Numbered from the stretch's first letter, positions 1-10,635 are shown. The stretch: 64,000 nt of DNA from Streptomyces griseus (GCF_900460065.1 NZ_UAVD01000033.1:310001-374000); one strand, 5' to 3'. Made by a program: numbers and translations. The notes: generated from the letters alone by a model not told the origin.

Positions 1-126
1 GCACGGACCGCGATGCCCTCGGACCGATCGAGGCGCCGCCCGGCGCCCCCGACCGGTCCGCGCACTGACGGACCCGTGCCCCAGCGGGTCCGCCTCGCTC
101 CAGCCACCCCGACGCCCGGAGGCACC

Positions 127-684
127 GTGCACACACCGCAGACCGACGGACGCCTGCTCAAGGGCGAGCGACGGAAGGAGGAACTCATCGAGGCCACGCT
201 CCAGGTGGTCGCCCGGGAAGGAGTGGCGGGCGTCAGCCACCGGGCGGTCGCGCGCGAGGCGGGCCTGCCCGCCACCGCCGCGGCCTACCACTTCACGAGC
301 ATCGACGACCTGCTCACCGGCGCGCTCACCCGCTGCATGGAGCAGGACGCGGACCGCATGCTCCGGCTGGCCGAGGAGACCGACGGCGGCCCCGAGGGCA
401 TCACCGCGCTCGCCGAACTGCTGGCGAAGGTCGTCAACGGCCCCGGCCGGCTGCTCGCGGAGTACGAGCTGTATTTGCTCGCCGCCCGCCGCCCGGAGCT
501 CCGCGGCCCCACCCGGCACTGGCTGGAGGCCATCGCCGCGTACGGCCGGCGCTACACCGACGACCCGGTCCGGGTGCGGGCGCTCAAGGGCGTCATCGAC
601 GGCCTGCTGCTCCAGGGGCTGCTGACCGACACCCCGCCGAACGCGGCAGAGTTCGAGGCGGTGCTCCGGCACGTCCTGCTCTGA
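127..684 (+). CDS. TetR-family transcriptional regulator
   Basis: 185 residues from the GTG at 127, chosen because GGAGG lies 4 nt upstream and because residues before it are low-complexity Pro/Arg sequence. The N-terminal third is a TetR helix-turn-helix: GERRKEELIEATLQVVAREG, then VSHRAVAREAGLPATAAAYHF, in which 'AYHF' replaces the usual 'YYHF' recognition-helix end. The remainder is the alpha-helical ligand and dimer domain and gives no hint of ligand. It converges on geosmin synthase with a strong hairpin between them, so it is not in that transcript. The gene it controls may lie left of the window. Family assignment is secure; target unknown. Confidence 0.88.
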   Translation: MHTPQTDGRLLKGERRKEELIEATLQVVAREGVAGVSHRAVAREAGLPATAAAYHFTSIDDLLTGALTRCMEQDADRMLRLAEETDGGPEGITALAELLAKVVNGPGRLLAEYELYLLAARRPELRGPTRHWLEAIAAYGRRYTDDPVRVRALKGVIDGLLLQGLLTDTPPNAAEFEAVLRHVLL

Positions 685-714
685 GCCCCGCCCCGCCCGC
701 TCCCGCCACCGGTC

Positions 715-750
715 GCGGCCCGCCGTCCGTTCCTCCTCACGGCGGGCCGC
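715..750. terminator. Bidirectional hairpin terminator
   Basis: Perfect 12-bp inverted repeat (GCGGCCCGCCGT at 715-726, its complement at 739-750) around a 12-nt loop, placed between the convergent TetR and geosmin synthase genes. There is no U-tract, as is common for Streptomyces terminators. Confidence 0.75.
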
Positions 751-761
751 ACGCCCGGGAA

Positions 762-2975
<2,214 letters not shown>

Positions 2976-3152
2976 GTGCGTCGGGCCTTTCCAGAAGCCT
3001 CCACGCGGGGAATCGCGCGGACCGGTGTGTCCGCGCAGCACTACCCTTCGGCCATACGGAGCACGCACGGCGGCGATTAGTCACATCATCGCTTCGGTGG
3101 TGCGTGCTCGTCAGGCGGTCGTTCGTCGTTCGTTCGTTCGGCAGTCGGTCGC

Positions 3153-3827
3153 TCAGTAGGCGGAGTCGACGTTGTCGATCGAGCCGTACCGGTCCGCGGC
3201 GTAGTTGGCGGCGGCGGTGATGTTGGCGACCGGGTCCGTGAGCTTCTTCGGGGTGCCCTTGACGTGGTAGGCGTCGAAGGTGGGCTGGATCACCTGGAGG
3301 AGGCCCTTGGAGGGGATGCCGTTCCGCGCGTTGATGTCCCAGTCGTTGACGGCGTTCGGGTTGCCGCTGGACTCGCGCATGATGTTGCGGTGCAGCCCCT
3401 CGTAGGAGCCGGGGATGTTCTTCTTCTTCATGATGTCGAGCGACTCGCGGATCCAGCCGTCGAGGTTGTTCGCGAACTTCTTGGGAGTGACGGCCTTGCG
3501 CTCGGTGGAGCGGTTGGCGGCCTGCTTCTCGGAGCGCGCCTCGGCGGCGTCCTTCTCCGCGGCGGCCTTGCGGGCGGCCGCGGCCTTCTTCGCGGCGGCT
3601 TCCTTGGCGGCGGTCTCCTGAGCGGCCTTCTTGGCCGCGGCGTCCTTCGCCGTGGGGATGCCTGCGGCGGCGACCGGCTCCACGGAGATGGAGGACCGGG
3701 TCGCCGTGGTCTGCGCTTCGCTCGGGCCGCCGGTGGCGGCTATGGCGCTGACGGAACCGGCCGCGACGAGCACGGCGGTGGCGATCTTGTGCGAGCGGGT
3801 GATGCGCAGGGTGGAGATGCGGGGCAT
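3153..3827 (-). CDS. Secreted SLT-type lytic transglycosylase
   Basis: 224 residues. A signal peptide (about 1-38) precedes an Ala/Lys/Glu-rich helical linker (about 58-110) and a C-terminal transglycosylase SLT domain (about 118-224). The motif NIMRESSGNPNAVN places the catalytic Glu at residue 152; GLLQVIQPTFDAY is the second family motif. It is predicted to cleave peptidoglycan outside the cell. No LysM or other wall-binding module is present, so the charged linker may do the targeting. It is monocistronic, with AGGAAG about 9 nt before the ATG and a leader of about 150-250 nt. Family confident; physiological role (growth, germination or sporulation) not shown. Confidence 0.9.
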   Translation of the reverse strand: MPRISTLRITRSHKIATAVLVAAGSVSAIAATGGPSEAQTTATRSSISVEPVAAAGIPTAKDAAAKKAAQETAAKEAAAKKAAAARKAAAEKDAAEARSEKQAANRSTERKAVTPKKFANNLDGWIRESLDIMKKKNIPGSYEGLHRNIMRESSGNPNAVNDWDINARNGIPSKGLLQVIQPTFDAYHVKGTPKKLTDPVANITAAANYAADRYGSIDNVDSAY

Positions 3828-4299
3828 GCGTGAGCTCTTCCTATGGGGGACGGGCTTCGCGGCCTTCGCGCCGCGTCGGCAGGAACCGGAGGGTCCGGGC
3901 CGCGGTCGCCGGTGGGCGATCGACGTGGACTCGTACGCGGTGCTTGCCGGGATCCATGGTTAGCGGGCACCGACATAGGAAGCAATGACCGCCTTTACTA
4001 CCTTTCATCGTGAGATGCCAATTTATGAGCCATATGGGCGGTTCGTTACGCCGGACGGGAGGGCTCACGCCTACTACCGGACGTCGTAGGTGACGTGGGT
4101 CTCGTGGCGGGCCTCACCCGTGGGCCGCCCCGGGGCGGCACAGGGTCAACGCCCGGTCACGGGGAGGCGCCACCCGGAACGGGCTGTACGACGCCGTACG
4201 GAGCCACGGGCGCCGTCGGCCCCGGAGCGGCCGCGCGTCCGTGGGCTGCCCCGGCGGCACGGGGCCGGACGGCGGTGGGCAGGCCCCGGAACGCACGAC
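3828..4299. other. Long gene-free leader/intergenic region
   Basis: About 470 bases between the transglycosylase gene and the terminator downstream of the phosphotransferase gene, with no convincing reading frame. The part next to the transglycosylase is comparatively A+T-rich (about 3960-4040). It holds a weak promoter-like pair for the minus strand, TTGGCA at 4016-4021 and TAGTAA at 3995-4000, spaced 15 nt. I looked for a ydaO-type (c-di-AMP) riboswitch, which some actinobacterial wall-hydrolase genes carry, and could not recognise one. Confidence 0.35.
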
Positions 4300-4345
4300 A
4301 GCGCGCTGCGGGACCGGTGTGTCGGCACCGGTCCCGCAGCGCGCT
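4300..4345. terminator. Very strong hairpin terminator
   Basis: Perfect 20-bp arms (4300-4319 and 4326-4345) with a 6-nt loop. On the plus strand it runs into TTCTTCTTC, so it looks like an intrinsic terminator for plus-strand transcription. It also lies about 70 nt past the stop of the minus-strand phosphotransferase gene and would end that transcript. Confidence 0.8.
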
Positions 4346-4415
4346 TCTTCTTCACAGTGGTCTGAGCACTGTGGTTCTCGGCAGGCGGGGCGTATCCCCG
4401 CTCGGTCCCTCCGTC

Positions 4416-5552
4416 TCAGCGTGTGCCGACCGCGGCCCGCACCGCCCGCCGCGCCATGGCGCAGTCGTCGTGCAGCCTCCGCAGCAGCAGCCGCTGCTCC
4501 TCGCCGGAGGAGATCGGGCCGGGCCGGTCGCCCCCCGGACCCGCCGCGGGCGCCTCGCGCATGGTGCGCTGGACCGCCGTCTCGTAGTTGCGGATCTCGC
4601 GGGTCAGCACGAGCATCAGGTTCACCAGGAACGCGTCCCGCGCGGCCGGCCCCCGGGCCTGAGCCAGCTGGCTGATCTGACGTCGCGCCACCGGGGCGTC
4701 GCCCAGCACCGCCCACAGCGTCGCCAGGTCGTACCCCGGGAGATACCAGCCGGCGTGCTCCCAGTCGACCAGCACCGGACCGGTCGGCGAGAGCAGGATG
4801 TTGGAGAGCAGGGCGTCCCCGTGGCAGAACTGCCCCATGCCCTGCCTGCCGCCCGCGTGGGCCAGGCCGTGCAGCAGCTTCTGCAGGTCGCCGAGGTCAC
4901 GGTCGGTGAACAGGCCGAGCTCGTGGTAGCGCGCGATCCGTGACGCGTAGTCCAGCGGCGCCTCGAACAGTCCGGGCGGTGGCCGCCAGGCGTTCACCCT
5001 GGCGATCGCTCCGAGCGCCGCCCGGATGTCGGCCCGCGGCGGCGCCTCCGCCGGGTGCCGGGTGAGGGCGGCGACCCGGCCGGGCATCCGCTCGATCACC
5101 AGCGTGCAGTTCTCCGGATCCGCCGCGATCAGCCGGGGCACCCGAACCGGGGGCCGGTGCCGGACGAACGCGCGGTATGCCGCTATTTCGTGCCGGAACC
5201 GCTCGGTCCACGCCGGCGAGTGGTCCAGTAAACACTTCGCGACGGCGGTGGCCCGCCCGGTCGTTCCGACGATCAGGACCGAACGGCCGCTGCGGCGCAG
5301 CACCTGGACCGGGTTGAACTCGGGGCAGATGCGCTGCACGGAGGCGATGGCCATCCTCACCTGAGCGCCCTGGGGCCCGGACAGGTCGATCCTTCCGCTG
5401 AGCGGTCCGGCGCCCGGTCCCGCGGCCCGTCGGGCCCGGCCCGGACCCTGCACCGGTGCGCCGGCGTGAGGAGCGAGATAGGGCCCGCCGCCCGCGCCCA
5501 TCGGGCGGAGCGGACGGGGCGGGGCGGACACGGAGGACGATGCTGTGTACAT
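4416..5552 (-). CDS. Aminoglycoside phosphotransferase-fold (APH) protein with a TTA codon
   Basis: 378 residues from the ATG at 5552 (AGGGA about 12 nt upstream). The protein-kinase-like APH fold is recognised by the catalytic loop FCHGDALLSNILL (His244, Asp246, Asn251) and the metal-binding VDWEHAG (Asp263). An N-terminal tail of about 65 Pro/Gly-rich residues precedes it. The substrate is unknown; such proteins phosphorylate small molecules as well as antibiotics. Leu108 is encoded by TTA (5229-5231), the rare codon read by the bldA tRNA, so translation should be developmentally gated. It is divergent from nsdA with about 230 bp between. Fold confident, substrate open. Confidence 0.82.
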   Translation of the reverse strand: MYTASSSVSAPPRPLRPMGAGGGPYLAPHAGAPVQGPGRARRAAGPGAGPLSGRIDLSGPQGAQVRMAIASVQRICPEFNPVQVLRRSGRSVLIVGTTGRATAVAKCLLDHSPAWTERFRHEIAAYRAFVRHRPPVRVPRLIAADPENCTLVIERMPGRVAALTRHPAEAPPRADIRAALGAIARVNAWRPPPGLFEAPLDYASRIARYHELGLFTDRDLGDLQKLLHGLAHAGGRQGMGQFCHGDALLSNILLSPTGPVLVDWEHAGWYLPGYDLATLWAVLGDAPVARRQISQLAQARGPAARDAFLVNLMLVLTREIRNYETAVQRTMREAPAAGPGGDRPGPISSGEEQRLLLRRLHDDCAMARRAVRAAVGTR

Positions 5553-5783
5553 GGGCGAGACAGATCCCTTCGTGCGCCGACAAGGTACGTGCGCCAACCC
5601 GGCCGACGGCCGTTCGGCACCCTGGGGAGTACCTAGGGCTGCCGGGCGGGGTGGCGCACTCCTACCTGACAACGGGTCACGGGTGGCAGACCATCTGGCG
5701 GACCCTGGCGAACCCTGGCGAATAGTCACAGCGCATCTGACCGGGGGTTAGTGTCAAGTCAGCCGAGAACCTGGGGGCTTGAA

Positions 5784-7274
5784 GTGACCGGAGAACCCAA
5801 CACCCGCCTTTCTGACCTGTTCGGCCTGGCCGGCTGGTCCAAGGGCGAACTCGCGAGACTGGTGAACCGGCAGGCGGCGGCCATGGGCCACCCGCAGCTG
5901 GCCACCGACACCTCGCGCGTCAGGCGCTGGATCGACATGGGGGAGTCCCCCCGCGATCCCGTGCCCGGGGTGCTGGCTGCTCTGTTCACCGAGCGGCTCG
6001 GCCGTGTCGTGACCATCGAGGACCTCGGGTTCGGCCGACGCGGGCGTGTGGGGAAGCGGCGTGACTCCGGGACGGATCACCATCCCGATCAATTGCCGTG
6101 GGCGCCCGAACGGACGGCAGCGGTCCTCACCGAATTCACGGGAATGGACCTCATGCTCAACCGACGCGGCTTGGTGGGTGCGGGCGCCGCGCTCGCCGCC
6201 GGCTCAACCATCGCCGGCCCCATGTACGACTGGCTGCACAGCGACCCCGCTCTGGCGGCCGAAGCCCCACGTACCAGCGATCCCCTGCACGCCGATCCCG
6301 CCGGTCTCGACCGGTACGAGGCAGCACCGGTCGGCTCCGAGGAGATCGAGGCCCTGGAGCATTCGGTCGAGGTGTTCCGCGCCTGGGACGCGTCCCGGGG
6401 CGGCGGACTCCAGCGCAAGGCGGTCGTCGGCCAGCTCAACGAGGTGGGAGGCATGCTCGCCTACCGCCACCCCGACCATCTCCAGCGCCGCCTGTGGGGC
6501 GTCGCCGCCAATCTCGCCGTCCTGGCGGGCTGGATGTCCCACGACGTCGGCCTCGAACCCACCGCCCAGAAGTACTTCGTCATCGCCGCCCACGCGGCCC
6601 GTGAGGGCGGCGACCGGCCGCGCGCCGGAGAGGCGCTCTCCCGGGCGGCGCGCCAGATGGTGCACCTGGGCCGCCCCGACGACGCACTCGACCTGATGAA
6701 GCTCGCCAAGTCCGGCTCGGGTGACGAGACCCTGCCCCGTACGCAGGCGATGCTGCGCACCATCGAGGCCTGGGCGCAGGCGGCGATGGGCCGCGGACAG
6801 GCCATGCGGCGCACCCTCGGTGAGGCCGAGGAACTGTTCGTCTCGGACAAGAGCGATGTGCCGCCGCCCAGTTGGATGCAGATGTTCGACGAGGCGGACA
6901 TGCACGGCATGCAGGCGCTCGCCTTCCGCACCCTGGCCGAGCACGACCCGGGAGCGGCGATCGTCGCCCAGCGCCACGCCAAGCAGGCGTTGGAGCTGCG
7001 GGTCAACGGGCGCCAGCGGTCGAAGATCTTCGACTACATCTCCCTCGCCTCGGCCTGCTTCATCGCCAACGACCCCGAACAGGCCGACCGGTACGCCCGG
7101 CTCGCGCTGGTGTCGATGGGGGAGACCTCCTCGCACCGCACCTGGGACCGGCTCCGTGAGATGTACCGGCTCACCGGGCAGTTCTCCGGGTACGCGGGGA
7201 TCCAGGACCTGCGTGAGGAGATCGAGCTCTCGATGCCGCCGAGCCAGAAGAAGGCCAAGGGCACACAGATCTGA
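5784..7274 (+). CDS. nsdA: NsdA, negative regulator of differentiation and antibiotic production
   Basis: 496 residues from the GTG at 5784 (GGGGG six bases upstream), giving the start TGEPNTRLSDLFGLAGWSKG expected for NsdA; an in-frame GTG at 5751 would add 11 residues. The N-terminal 80 residues include a short helical DNA-binding-like segment (WSKGELARLVNRQA ... RVRRWIDMGESPRDPVPGVL). The body is alpha-helical and TPR-like (AAREGGDRPRAGEALSRAAR, EHDPGAAIVAQRHAKQALEL). In Streptomyces coelicolor, loss of nsdA causes early sporulation and antibiotic overproduction. An internal stretch near residue 136 (RRGLVGAGAALAAGSTIAG) resembles a Tat/TM-like segment found in many related regulators. Strong match from recall. 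Confidence 0.88.
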   Translation: MTGEPNTRLSDLFGLAGWSKGELARLVNRQAAAMGHPQLATDTSRVRRWIDMGESPRDPVPGVLAALFTERLGRVVTIEDLGFGRRGRVGKRRDSGTDHHPDQLPWAPERTAAVLTEFTGMDLMLNRRGLVGAGAALAAGSTIAGPMYDWLHSDPALAAEAPRTSDPLHADPAGLDRYEAAPVGSEEIEALEHSVEVFRAWDASRGGGLQRKAVVGQLNEVGGMLAYRHPDHLQRRLWGVAANLAVLAGWMSHDVGLEPTAQKYFVIAAHAAREGGDRPRAGEALSRAARQMVHLGRPDDALDLMKLAKSGSGDETLPRTQAMLRTIEAWAQAAMGRGQAMRRTLGEAEELFVSDKSDVPPPSWMQMFDEADMHGMQALAFRTLAEHDPGAAIVAQRHAKQALELRVNGRQRSKIFDYISLASACFIANDPEQADRYARLALVSMGETSSHRTWDRLREMYRLTGQFSGYAGIQDLREEIELSMPPSQKKAKGTQI

Positions 7275-7351
7275 CCCGGCGGCCCCGCTCCGCGTCCCGT
7301 CACGCCCTGGCGCGTCCGCGCTCCGTCACGCGCTGATGCGTCCGCGCTCCC

Positions 7352-8755
7352 TCATGCCCCGATACGGGCGACCAGCACGCACGCGTCGTCCGGGCGCCCG
7401 GTCCCGCCGAACTCCTCGACGACGCTCCGTACGCACTCCTGTGCCGTACGGGCGTCCGCGAACCGGGGGGCGAGGGCGAGCAACGCCTCCGGGCCCGCAC
7501 CCCGGTCGCCGCGTCGCGTCAGGCCGTCGGTGTGCAGGACGAGGACGTCACCCGGGTGCAGCCGTACCTCGTCCTGCTCGAACAGGACGTTGGACGCGGC
7601 GCCCAGCAGCATGCCGTCCGGCGGGGGCAGGAGCCGTCCCGAACCGTGGCGGAAGAGCAGTGGCGCGGGGTGTCCTGCCTGCGCCCAGGAGAGAACGGAG
7701 GACTCGGGGTCGAAGCGGCAGCACAGGGCGCTGCCCAGCGCGGGCTGTATCGACGTTTCGAGCACCTGGTTGAGGTGCCCCAGCAGCGCGCCCGGCTCGA
7801 TGCCGGCGACGGCCATGCCGCGCAGGGCCCCCAGCATCATCGCCATCGCCGAGGTGGCGGGGATGCCGTGCCCGGTGAGGTCGCCGACGGTGAGGAGGGT
7901 GCGTCCGTCGGGGAGTTCCATGGCGTCGTACCAGTCGCCGCCGATGAGGTCGCTCGACCCGGAGGGGAGGTAGTGGGCGGCGACGTCCAGGGCGCCGGGG
8001 CCCCGCGAGGGGAGCCTCAGCGATCCGCGCCACGGGGGGAGGACGGTTTCCTGGAGCTCCACGGCCACGCGGTGCTCGGCGTGCTCGATGTGCTCCTCGC
8101 GCCGCGCCGACGCGCGGCTCGTGGTCACGGCCCGCTCGCCGCGCCGCAGCTCGCTGACGTCCCGCAGGACCGCCCACATGGAGGCGGTGCAGCCCTCGGC
8201 GTCGAGGACCGGCTCGCCCGTCATGTGGAGGGTGCGCGTGTGTCCGTCGGGCCGCACGATCCGGAACTCTCCGTCCATCGGCCGGCCGTCCACGAGGCAG
8301 CCCGTCACCATGGCGGTCAGCACCGGCTGGTCCTCGGGCAGCAGTACGGAGGGCAGGTCGTCCAGGGAGAGAGGGGGGGAGCCGGGCGGCCGGCCGAAGA
8401 TCTCGTACAACTCCTCGGACCAGCAGGACTCGTCCGTGAGGAGGTTCCACTCGGCGCTGCCCACCCGGTTCGGGAGGGAGCCGGCGGCCCGGGGTGCGTC
8501 GGCGGTGCAGCGGTCCGGCAGGCCCTCCCGGAGCTGGCCCAGGTGCTCGTCGAGGTCGTCCAGGTGCTGCACGGCGAGCTCGCACAGGGCGCGCTGCCAG
8601 CGCAGCTGGGGGTCGTCATCGTCGAACACGACAGCGTCCCGCCGCACGGCGTCCACGTCTCCGCGCAGACGGCGCGTCCGGTGGATCAGGGCGTCGACGG
8701 CGTCGTGCGCGGGAAGCTGTGGTGCGGGTCGGTCCGCGGAGAGGGGGGACGGCAT
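7352..8755 (-). CDS. PAS-domain PP2C/SpoIIE-type serine phosphatase
   Basis: 467 residues. The order is an N-terminal helical region (1-95), a PAS domain (about 100-205, ending CTASMWAVLRDVSELRRGE), a helical linker with the conserved LQETVLPP, and a PPM/SpoIIE phosphatase domain (about 250-465). The latter has the metal-binding motifs IGGDWYDAMELPDGR, VGDLTGHGIPA, LHTDGLTRR and RPDDACVLV. These proteins usually dephosphorylate anti-sigma-factor antagonists in stress and development circuits. No anti-sigma kinase (HATPase) domain or partner gene is adjacent, so the target must be elsewhere. Upstream lies a perfect palindrome (8871-8886). Confidence 0.9.
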   Translation of the reverse strand: MPSPLSADRPAPQLPAHDAVDALIHRTRRLRGDVDAVRRDAVVFDDDDPQLRWQRALCELAVQHLDDLDEHLGQLREGLPDRCTADAPRAAGSLPNRVGSAEWNLLTDESCWSEELYEIFGRPPGSPPLSLDDLPSVLLPEDQPVLTAMVTGCLVDGRPMDGEFRIVRPDGHTRTLHMTGEPVLDAEGCTASMWAVLRDVSELRRGERAVTTSRASARREEHIEHAEHRVAVELQETVLPPWRGSLRLPSRGPGALDVAAHYLPSGSSDLIGGDWYDAMELPDGRTLLTVGDLTGHGIPATSAMAMMLGALRGMAVAGIEPGALLGHLNQVLETSIQPALGSALCCRFDPESSVLSWAQAGHPAPLLFRHGSGRLLPPPDGMLLGAASNVLFEQDEVRLHPGDVLVLHTDGLTRRGDRGAGPEALLALAPRFADARTAQECVRSVVEEFGGTGRPDDACVLVARIGA

Positions 8756-8870
8756 CTCGTACTCCGATACAGGCGCGGCCTAGCCGGTTCTCACGGGTGG
8801 ATCGCTACCGACTGTCGCACAGGCCGCGGTGGCCCGTAAGAGCTTTGGCAACACTCGACGGGGCCTTGCT

Positions 8871-8886
8871 TCTGGCATATGCCAGA
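8871..8886. promoter_or_regulatory. Perfect 16-bp palindrome, candidate operator
   Basis: TCTGGCATATGCCAGA, exactly symmetric, about 115 bp before the start of the PP2C phosphatase gene. A TTGGCAA stretch occurs 20 bp nearer the gene. The binding protein is unknown. It is too short-looped for a terminator. Confidence 0.45.
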
Positions 8887-9011
8887 GGCTCTCCGGGGTG
8901 ATGGCCATCCGAACAGGCTTGCGTTCAAGGTGAGTTGACCGTAGGTGTTGGGGTCGCCGCCCGGCCCGCGGCGTGCCGGGGCTCCGTGTAAGCGCCCCGG
9001 CGACCATCCGG

Positions 9012-9770
9012 TCAGGCTGCACGAGTGCCCCCCGTGCCGACGTCTCCGGAGCCCAGGGGCAGGCACTCGGCGAGCAGGTCGACGACGTCGCGCCAGGCTC
9101 GCCGCGCGTGCCGCGGGTGGTGGCCGAAACCGGGGACCGTGGGGTGGTCGACCGGTGGGTGGTGGAAGGCGTGCAGGGCGCCGCCGTAGACCGTGAGGCG
9201 CCAGTCGACGCCCGCGGCCCGCATCTCGTCGGTGAACGCGTCCCGTTGCGCGGACGACATGATCGGATCTTCCGACCCGACCCCGGCCCACACGGGGCAG
9301 CGGATGTTCGCCGACTCGCCCGGCCGCCCCGTGATCAGACCGTTGACCGTCCCGATCGCGCGCAGGTCGACGCCGCCGCGCCCGAGTTCCAGCCCCACGG
9401 CGCCCCCGGTGCCGTAGCCGACGACGGCGATCCGGCCGGGGTCGGTGCGCGGTTCGGCGTACAGCGCGTCCAGCGCCGCACGGCCGATGTCCCGCAGCCG
9501 GTCGGGATCGGCGAGCAGCGGCAGGCAGCGCGCCAGCATCTCCTCGGGGTCGCTCAGGTAGCGCCCGCCGTGGAGATCGAAGGCCAGCGCCACGTATCCC
9601 AGCTCGGCGAGGGCGTCGGCCCGGCGGCGCTCCACGTCGCTGAGCCCCGTGCCCTCCGGTCCGACCAGCACCGCGGGCCGGCGGTCGGTGCCGGCCGGGA
9701 GCGCGAGGTGCCCGACCATCGTCAAGCCGTCGGCCGGGTACACGACCGTGCGCGTCGTTGTCGTCGTCAT
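9012..9770 (-). CDS. Dienelactone-hydrolase-family protein lacking the usual nucleophile
   Basis: 252 residues with the alpha/beta-hydrolase layout of dienelactone hydrolases: VLVGPEGTGLSDVERRRADALAELGYVALAFDLHGG, a nucleophile-elbow region, Asp168 in GVGSEDPIMSS and His200/His203 in GALHAFHHP. At the elbow, where family members have G-x-C-x-G-G or G-x-S-x-G, this protein reads GYGTGG (118-123). The nucleophile position is therefore Gly120. It may be catalytically inactive, may use Thr121, or may have become a binding protein. It stands alone; the downstream rpmG gene is divergent. Fold confident, activity doubtful. Confidence 0.82.
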   Translation of the reverse strand: MTTTTTRTVVYPADGLTMVGHLALPAGTDRRPAVLVGPEGTGLSDVERRRADALAELGYVALAFDLHGGRYLSDPEEMLARCLPLLADPDRLRDIGRAALDALYAEPRTDPGRIAVVGYGTGGAVGLELGRGGVDLRAIGTVNGLITGRPGESANIRCPVWAGVGSEDPIMSSAQRDAFTDEMRAAGVDWRLTVYGGALHAFHHPPVDHPTVPGFGHHPRHARRAWRDVVDLLAECLPLGSGDVGTGGTRAA

Positions 9771-9971
9771 GGAACCGGACTGTAGTGACGGTCAAGCCCC
9801 GCCCGGCCCGGGTTCTGCCGCCGGCAGAGCGGCGCGAGCACCCCTGGACGACGGGGGCGACGGCCGTCGCGGGAGCCGACAGCCTGTGGCGCGCATCCCG
9901 GTCGAGTCCCGGTCCCGGGTGCGCGGAGGGCCGGGAATGCCGAGCGGGCGGGCCGCGTTACCCCACCAGAA

Positions 9972-9986
9972 CGAAAACGAATCCCA
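9972..9986. promoter_or_regulatory. Candidate Zur box
   Basis: CGAAAACGAATCCCA agrees at about 10 of 15 positions with the Streptomyces Zur operator as I recall it (TGAAAATGATTTTCA). It lies 46 bp before rpmG. The downstream genes, L33 and L31 copies without zinc ligands, are typical Zur targets, which supports the call more than the sequence match alone. Confidence 0.5.
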
Positions 9987-10031
9987 TTCCTGATAGGGGA
10001 GTGGGGTCGGCAGAAGTATCGGGAGGTGCCC

Positions 10032-10196
10032 ATGGCACGCAGCGAGACCAGGCCGGTCGTCACCCTCCGCTCCACCGCCGGAACGGGCCGGAGCTATGTG
10101 ACGCGCAAGAACCGCCGCAACGACCCCGACCGGCTGGAGCTCCGCAAGTTCGACCCGGCCGTCGGTCGGCACGTCCTGTTCCGCGAGGTCCGCTGA
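10032..10196 (+). CDS. rpmG: 50S ribosomal protein L33, zinc-independent copy
   Basis: 54 residues: MARSETRPVVTLRSTAGTGR then YVTRKNRRNDPDRLELRKFDP. GGGAGGTG precedes the ATG. It is an L33 of the 'C-minus' kind: the two CxxC zinc pairs of the zinc-binding form are absent. Actinobacteria make such copies when zinc is scarce, freeing zinc bound in ribosomes. It is followed 60 bp later by the type-B L31 gene, with no terminator seen between them, so the two are probably co-transcribed from the promoter with the Zur-like box. Confidence 0.93.
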   Translation: MARSETRPVVTLRSTAGTGRSYVTRKNRRNDPDRLELRKFDPAVGRHVLFREVR

Positions 10197-10256
10197 CCGC
10201 ACGGAAGCCCGTCCCCCGTACGCCACCGCTGCCCGCGGTGAGGAAGGAACGCATCG

Positions 10257-10517
10257 ATGAAGTCCCGTATCCACCCCGTGTCCCGTCCGGTGGTCTTCCG
10301 TGACCGCGCGGCCGACGTGGCCTTCCTGACCCGCTCCACCGCCGACTCCGACGAGCGCGTGGCGTGGGAGGACGGCAACACCTACCCCGTCATCGACGTG
10401 GAGACCTCGTCGGCGAGCCACCCGTTCTACACCGGTGGCCGCCAGGTGCTCGACACGGCGGGCCGCGTCGAACAGTTCCGGCGCCGCTACGGCACCGGCG
10501 AGGCGTCCCGAAGCTGA
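10257..10517 (+). CDS. rpmE2: 50S ribosomal protein L31 type B
   Basis: 86 residues, beginning MKSRIHPVSRPVVFRDRAAD and containing TRSTADSDERVAWEDGNTYP and VDTAGRVEQFRRRYG-like sequence, characteristic of type-B L31. There are no cysteines, so it cannot bind zinc as type-A L31 does. AGGAAGGAA precedes the ATG. It is second in the rpmG-rpmE2 pair and probably a zinc-starvation replacement for the zinc-bound L31. Assignment secure; zinc control inferred. Confidence 0.94.
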   Translation: MKSRIHPVSRPVVFRDRAADVAFLTRSTADSDERVAWEDGNTYPVIDVETSSASHPFYTGGRQVLDTAGRVEQFRRRYGTGEASRS

Positions 10518-10635
10518 CCGAGCCGGTCCTGACCAGGGGGAAAGCCCGGAAATCCGTGCCGTGGATCACATCCGCACGGGTGGGTTCCCGGGAACGGCCC
10601 AGGATGGTTTATCGTTCATCTATACGTGGGAGTGA

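Noticed and set aside
127..684. Butyrolactone receptor partner for the afsA homologue
   Set aside because: It is a TetR protein, but at 185 residues it lacks the receptor family's recognisable ligand-domain sequence and lies 49 kb away next to an unrelated gene.
3828..4074. c-di-AMP (ydaO-type) riboswitch before the lytic transglycosylase
   Set aside because: The leader is long enough, but I could not find the conserved core segments; a covariance-model search would settle it.
4416..5552. Aminoglycoside resistance gene
   Set aside because: The APH fold is clear, but the fold is used for many substrates and the N-terminal tail and context (nsdA) do not point to an antibiotic.
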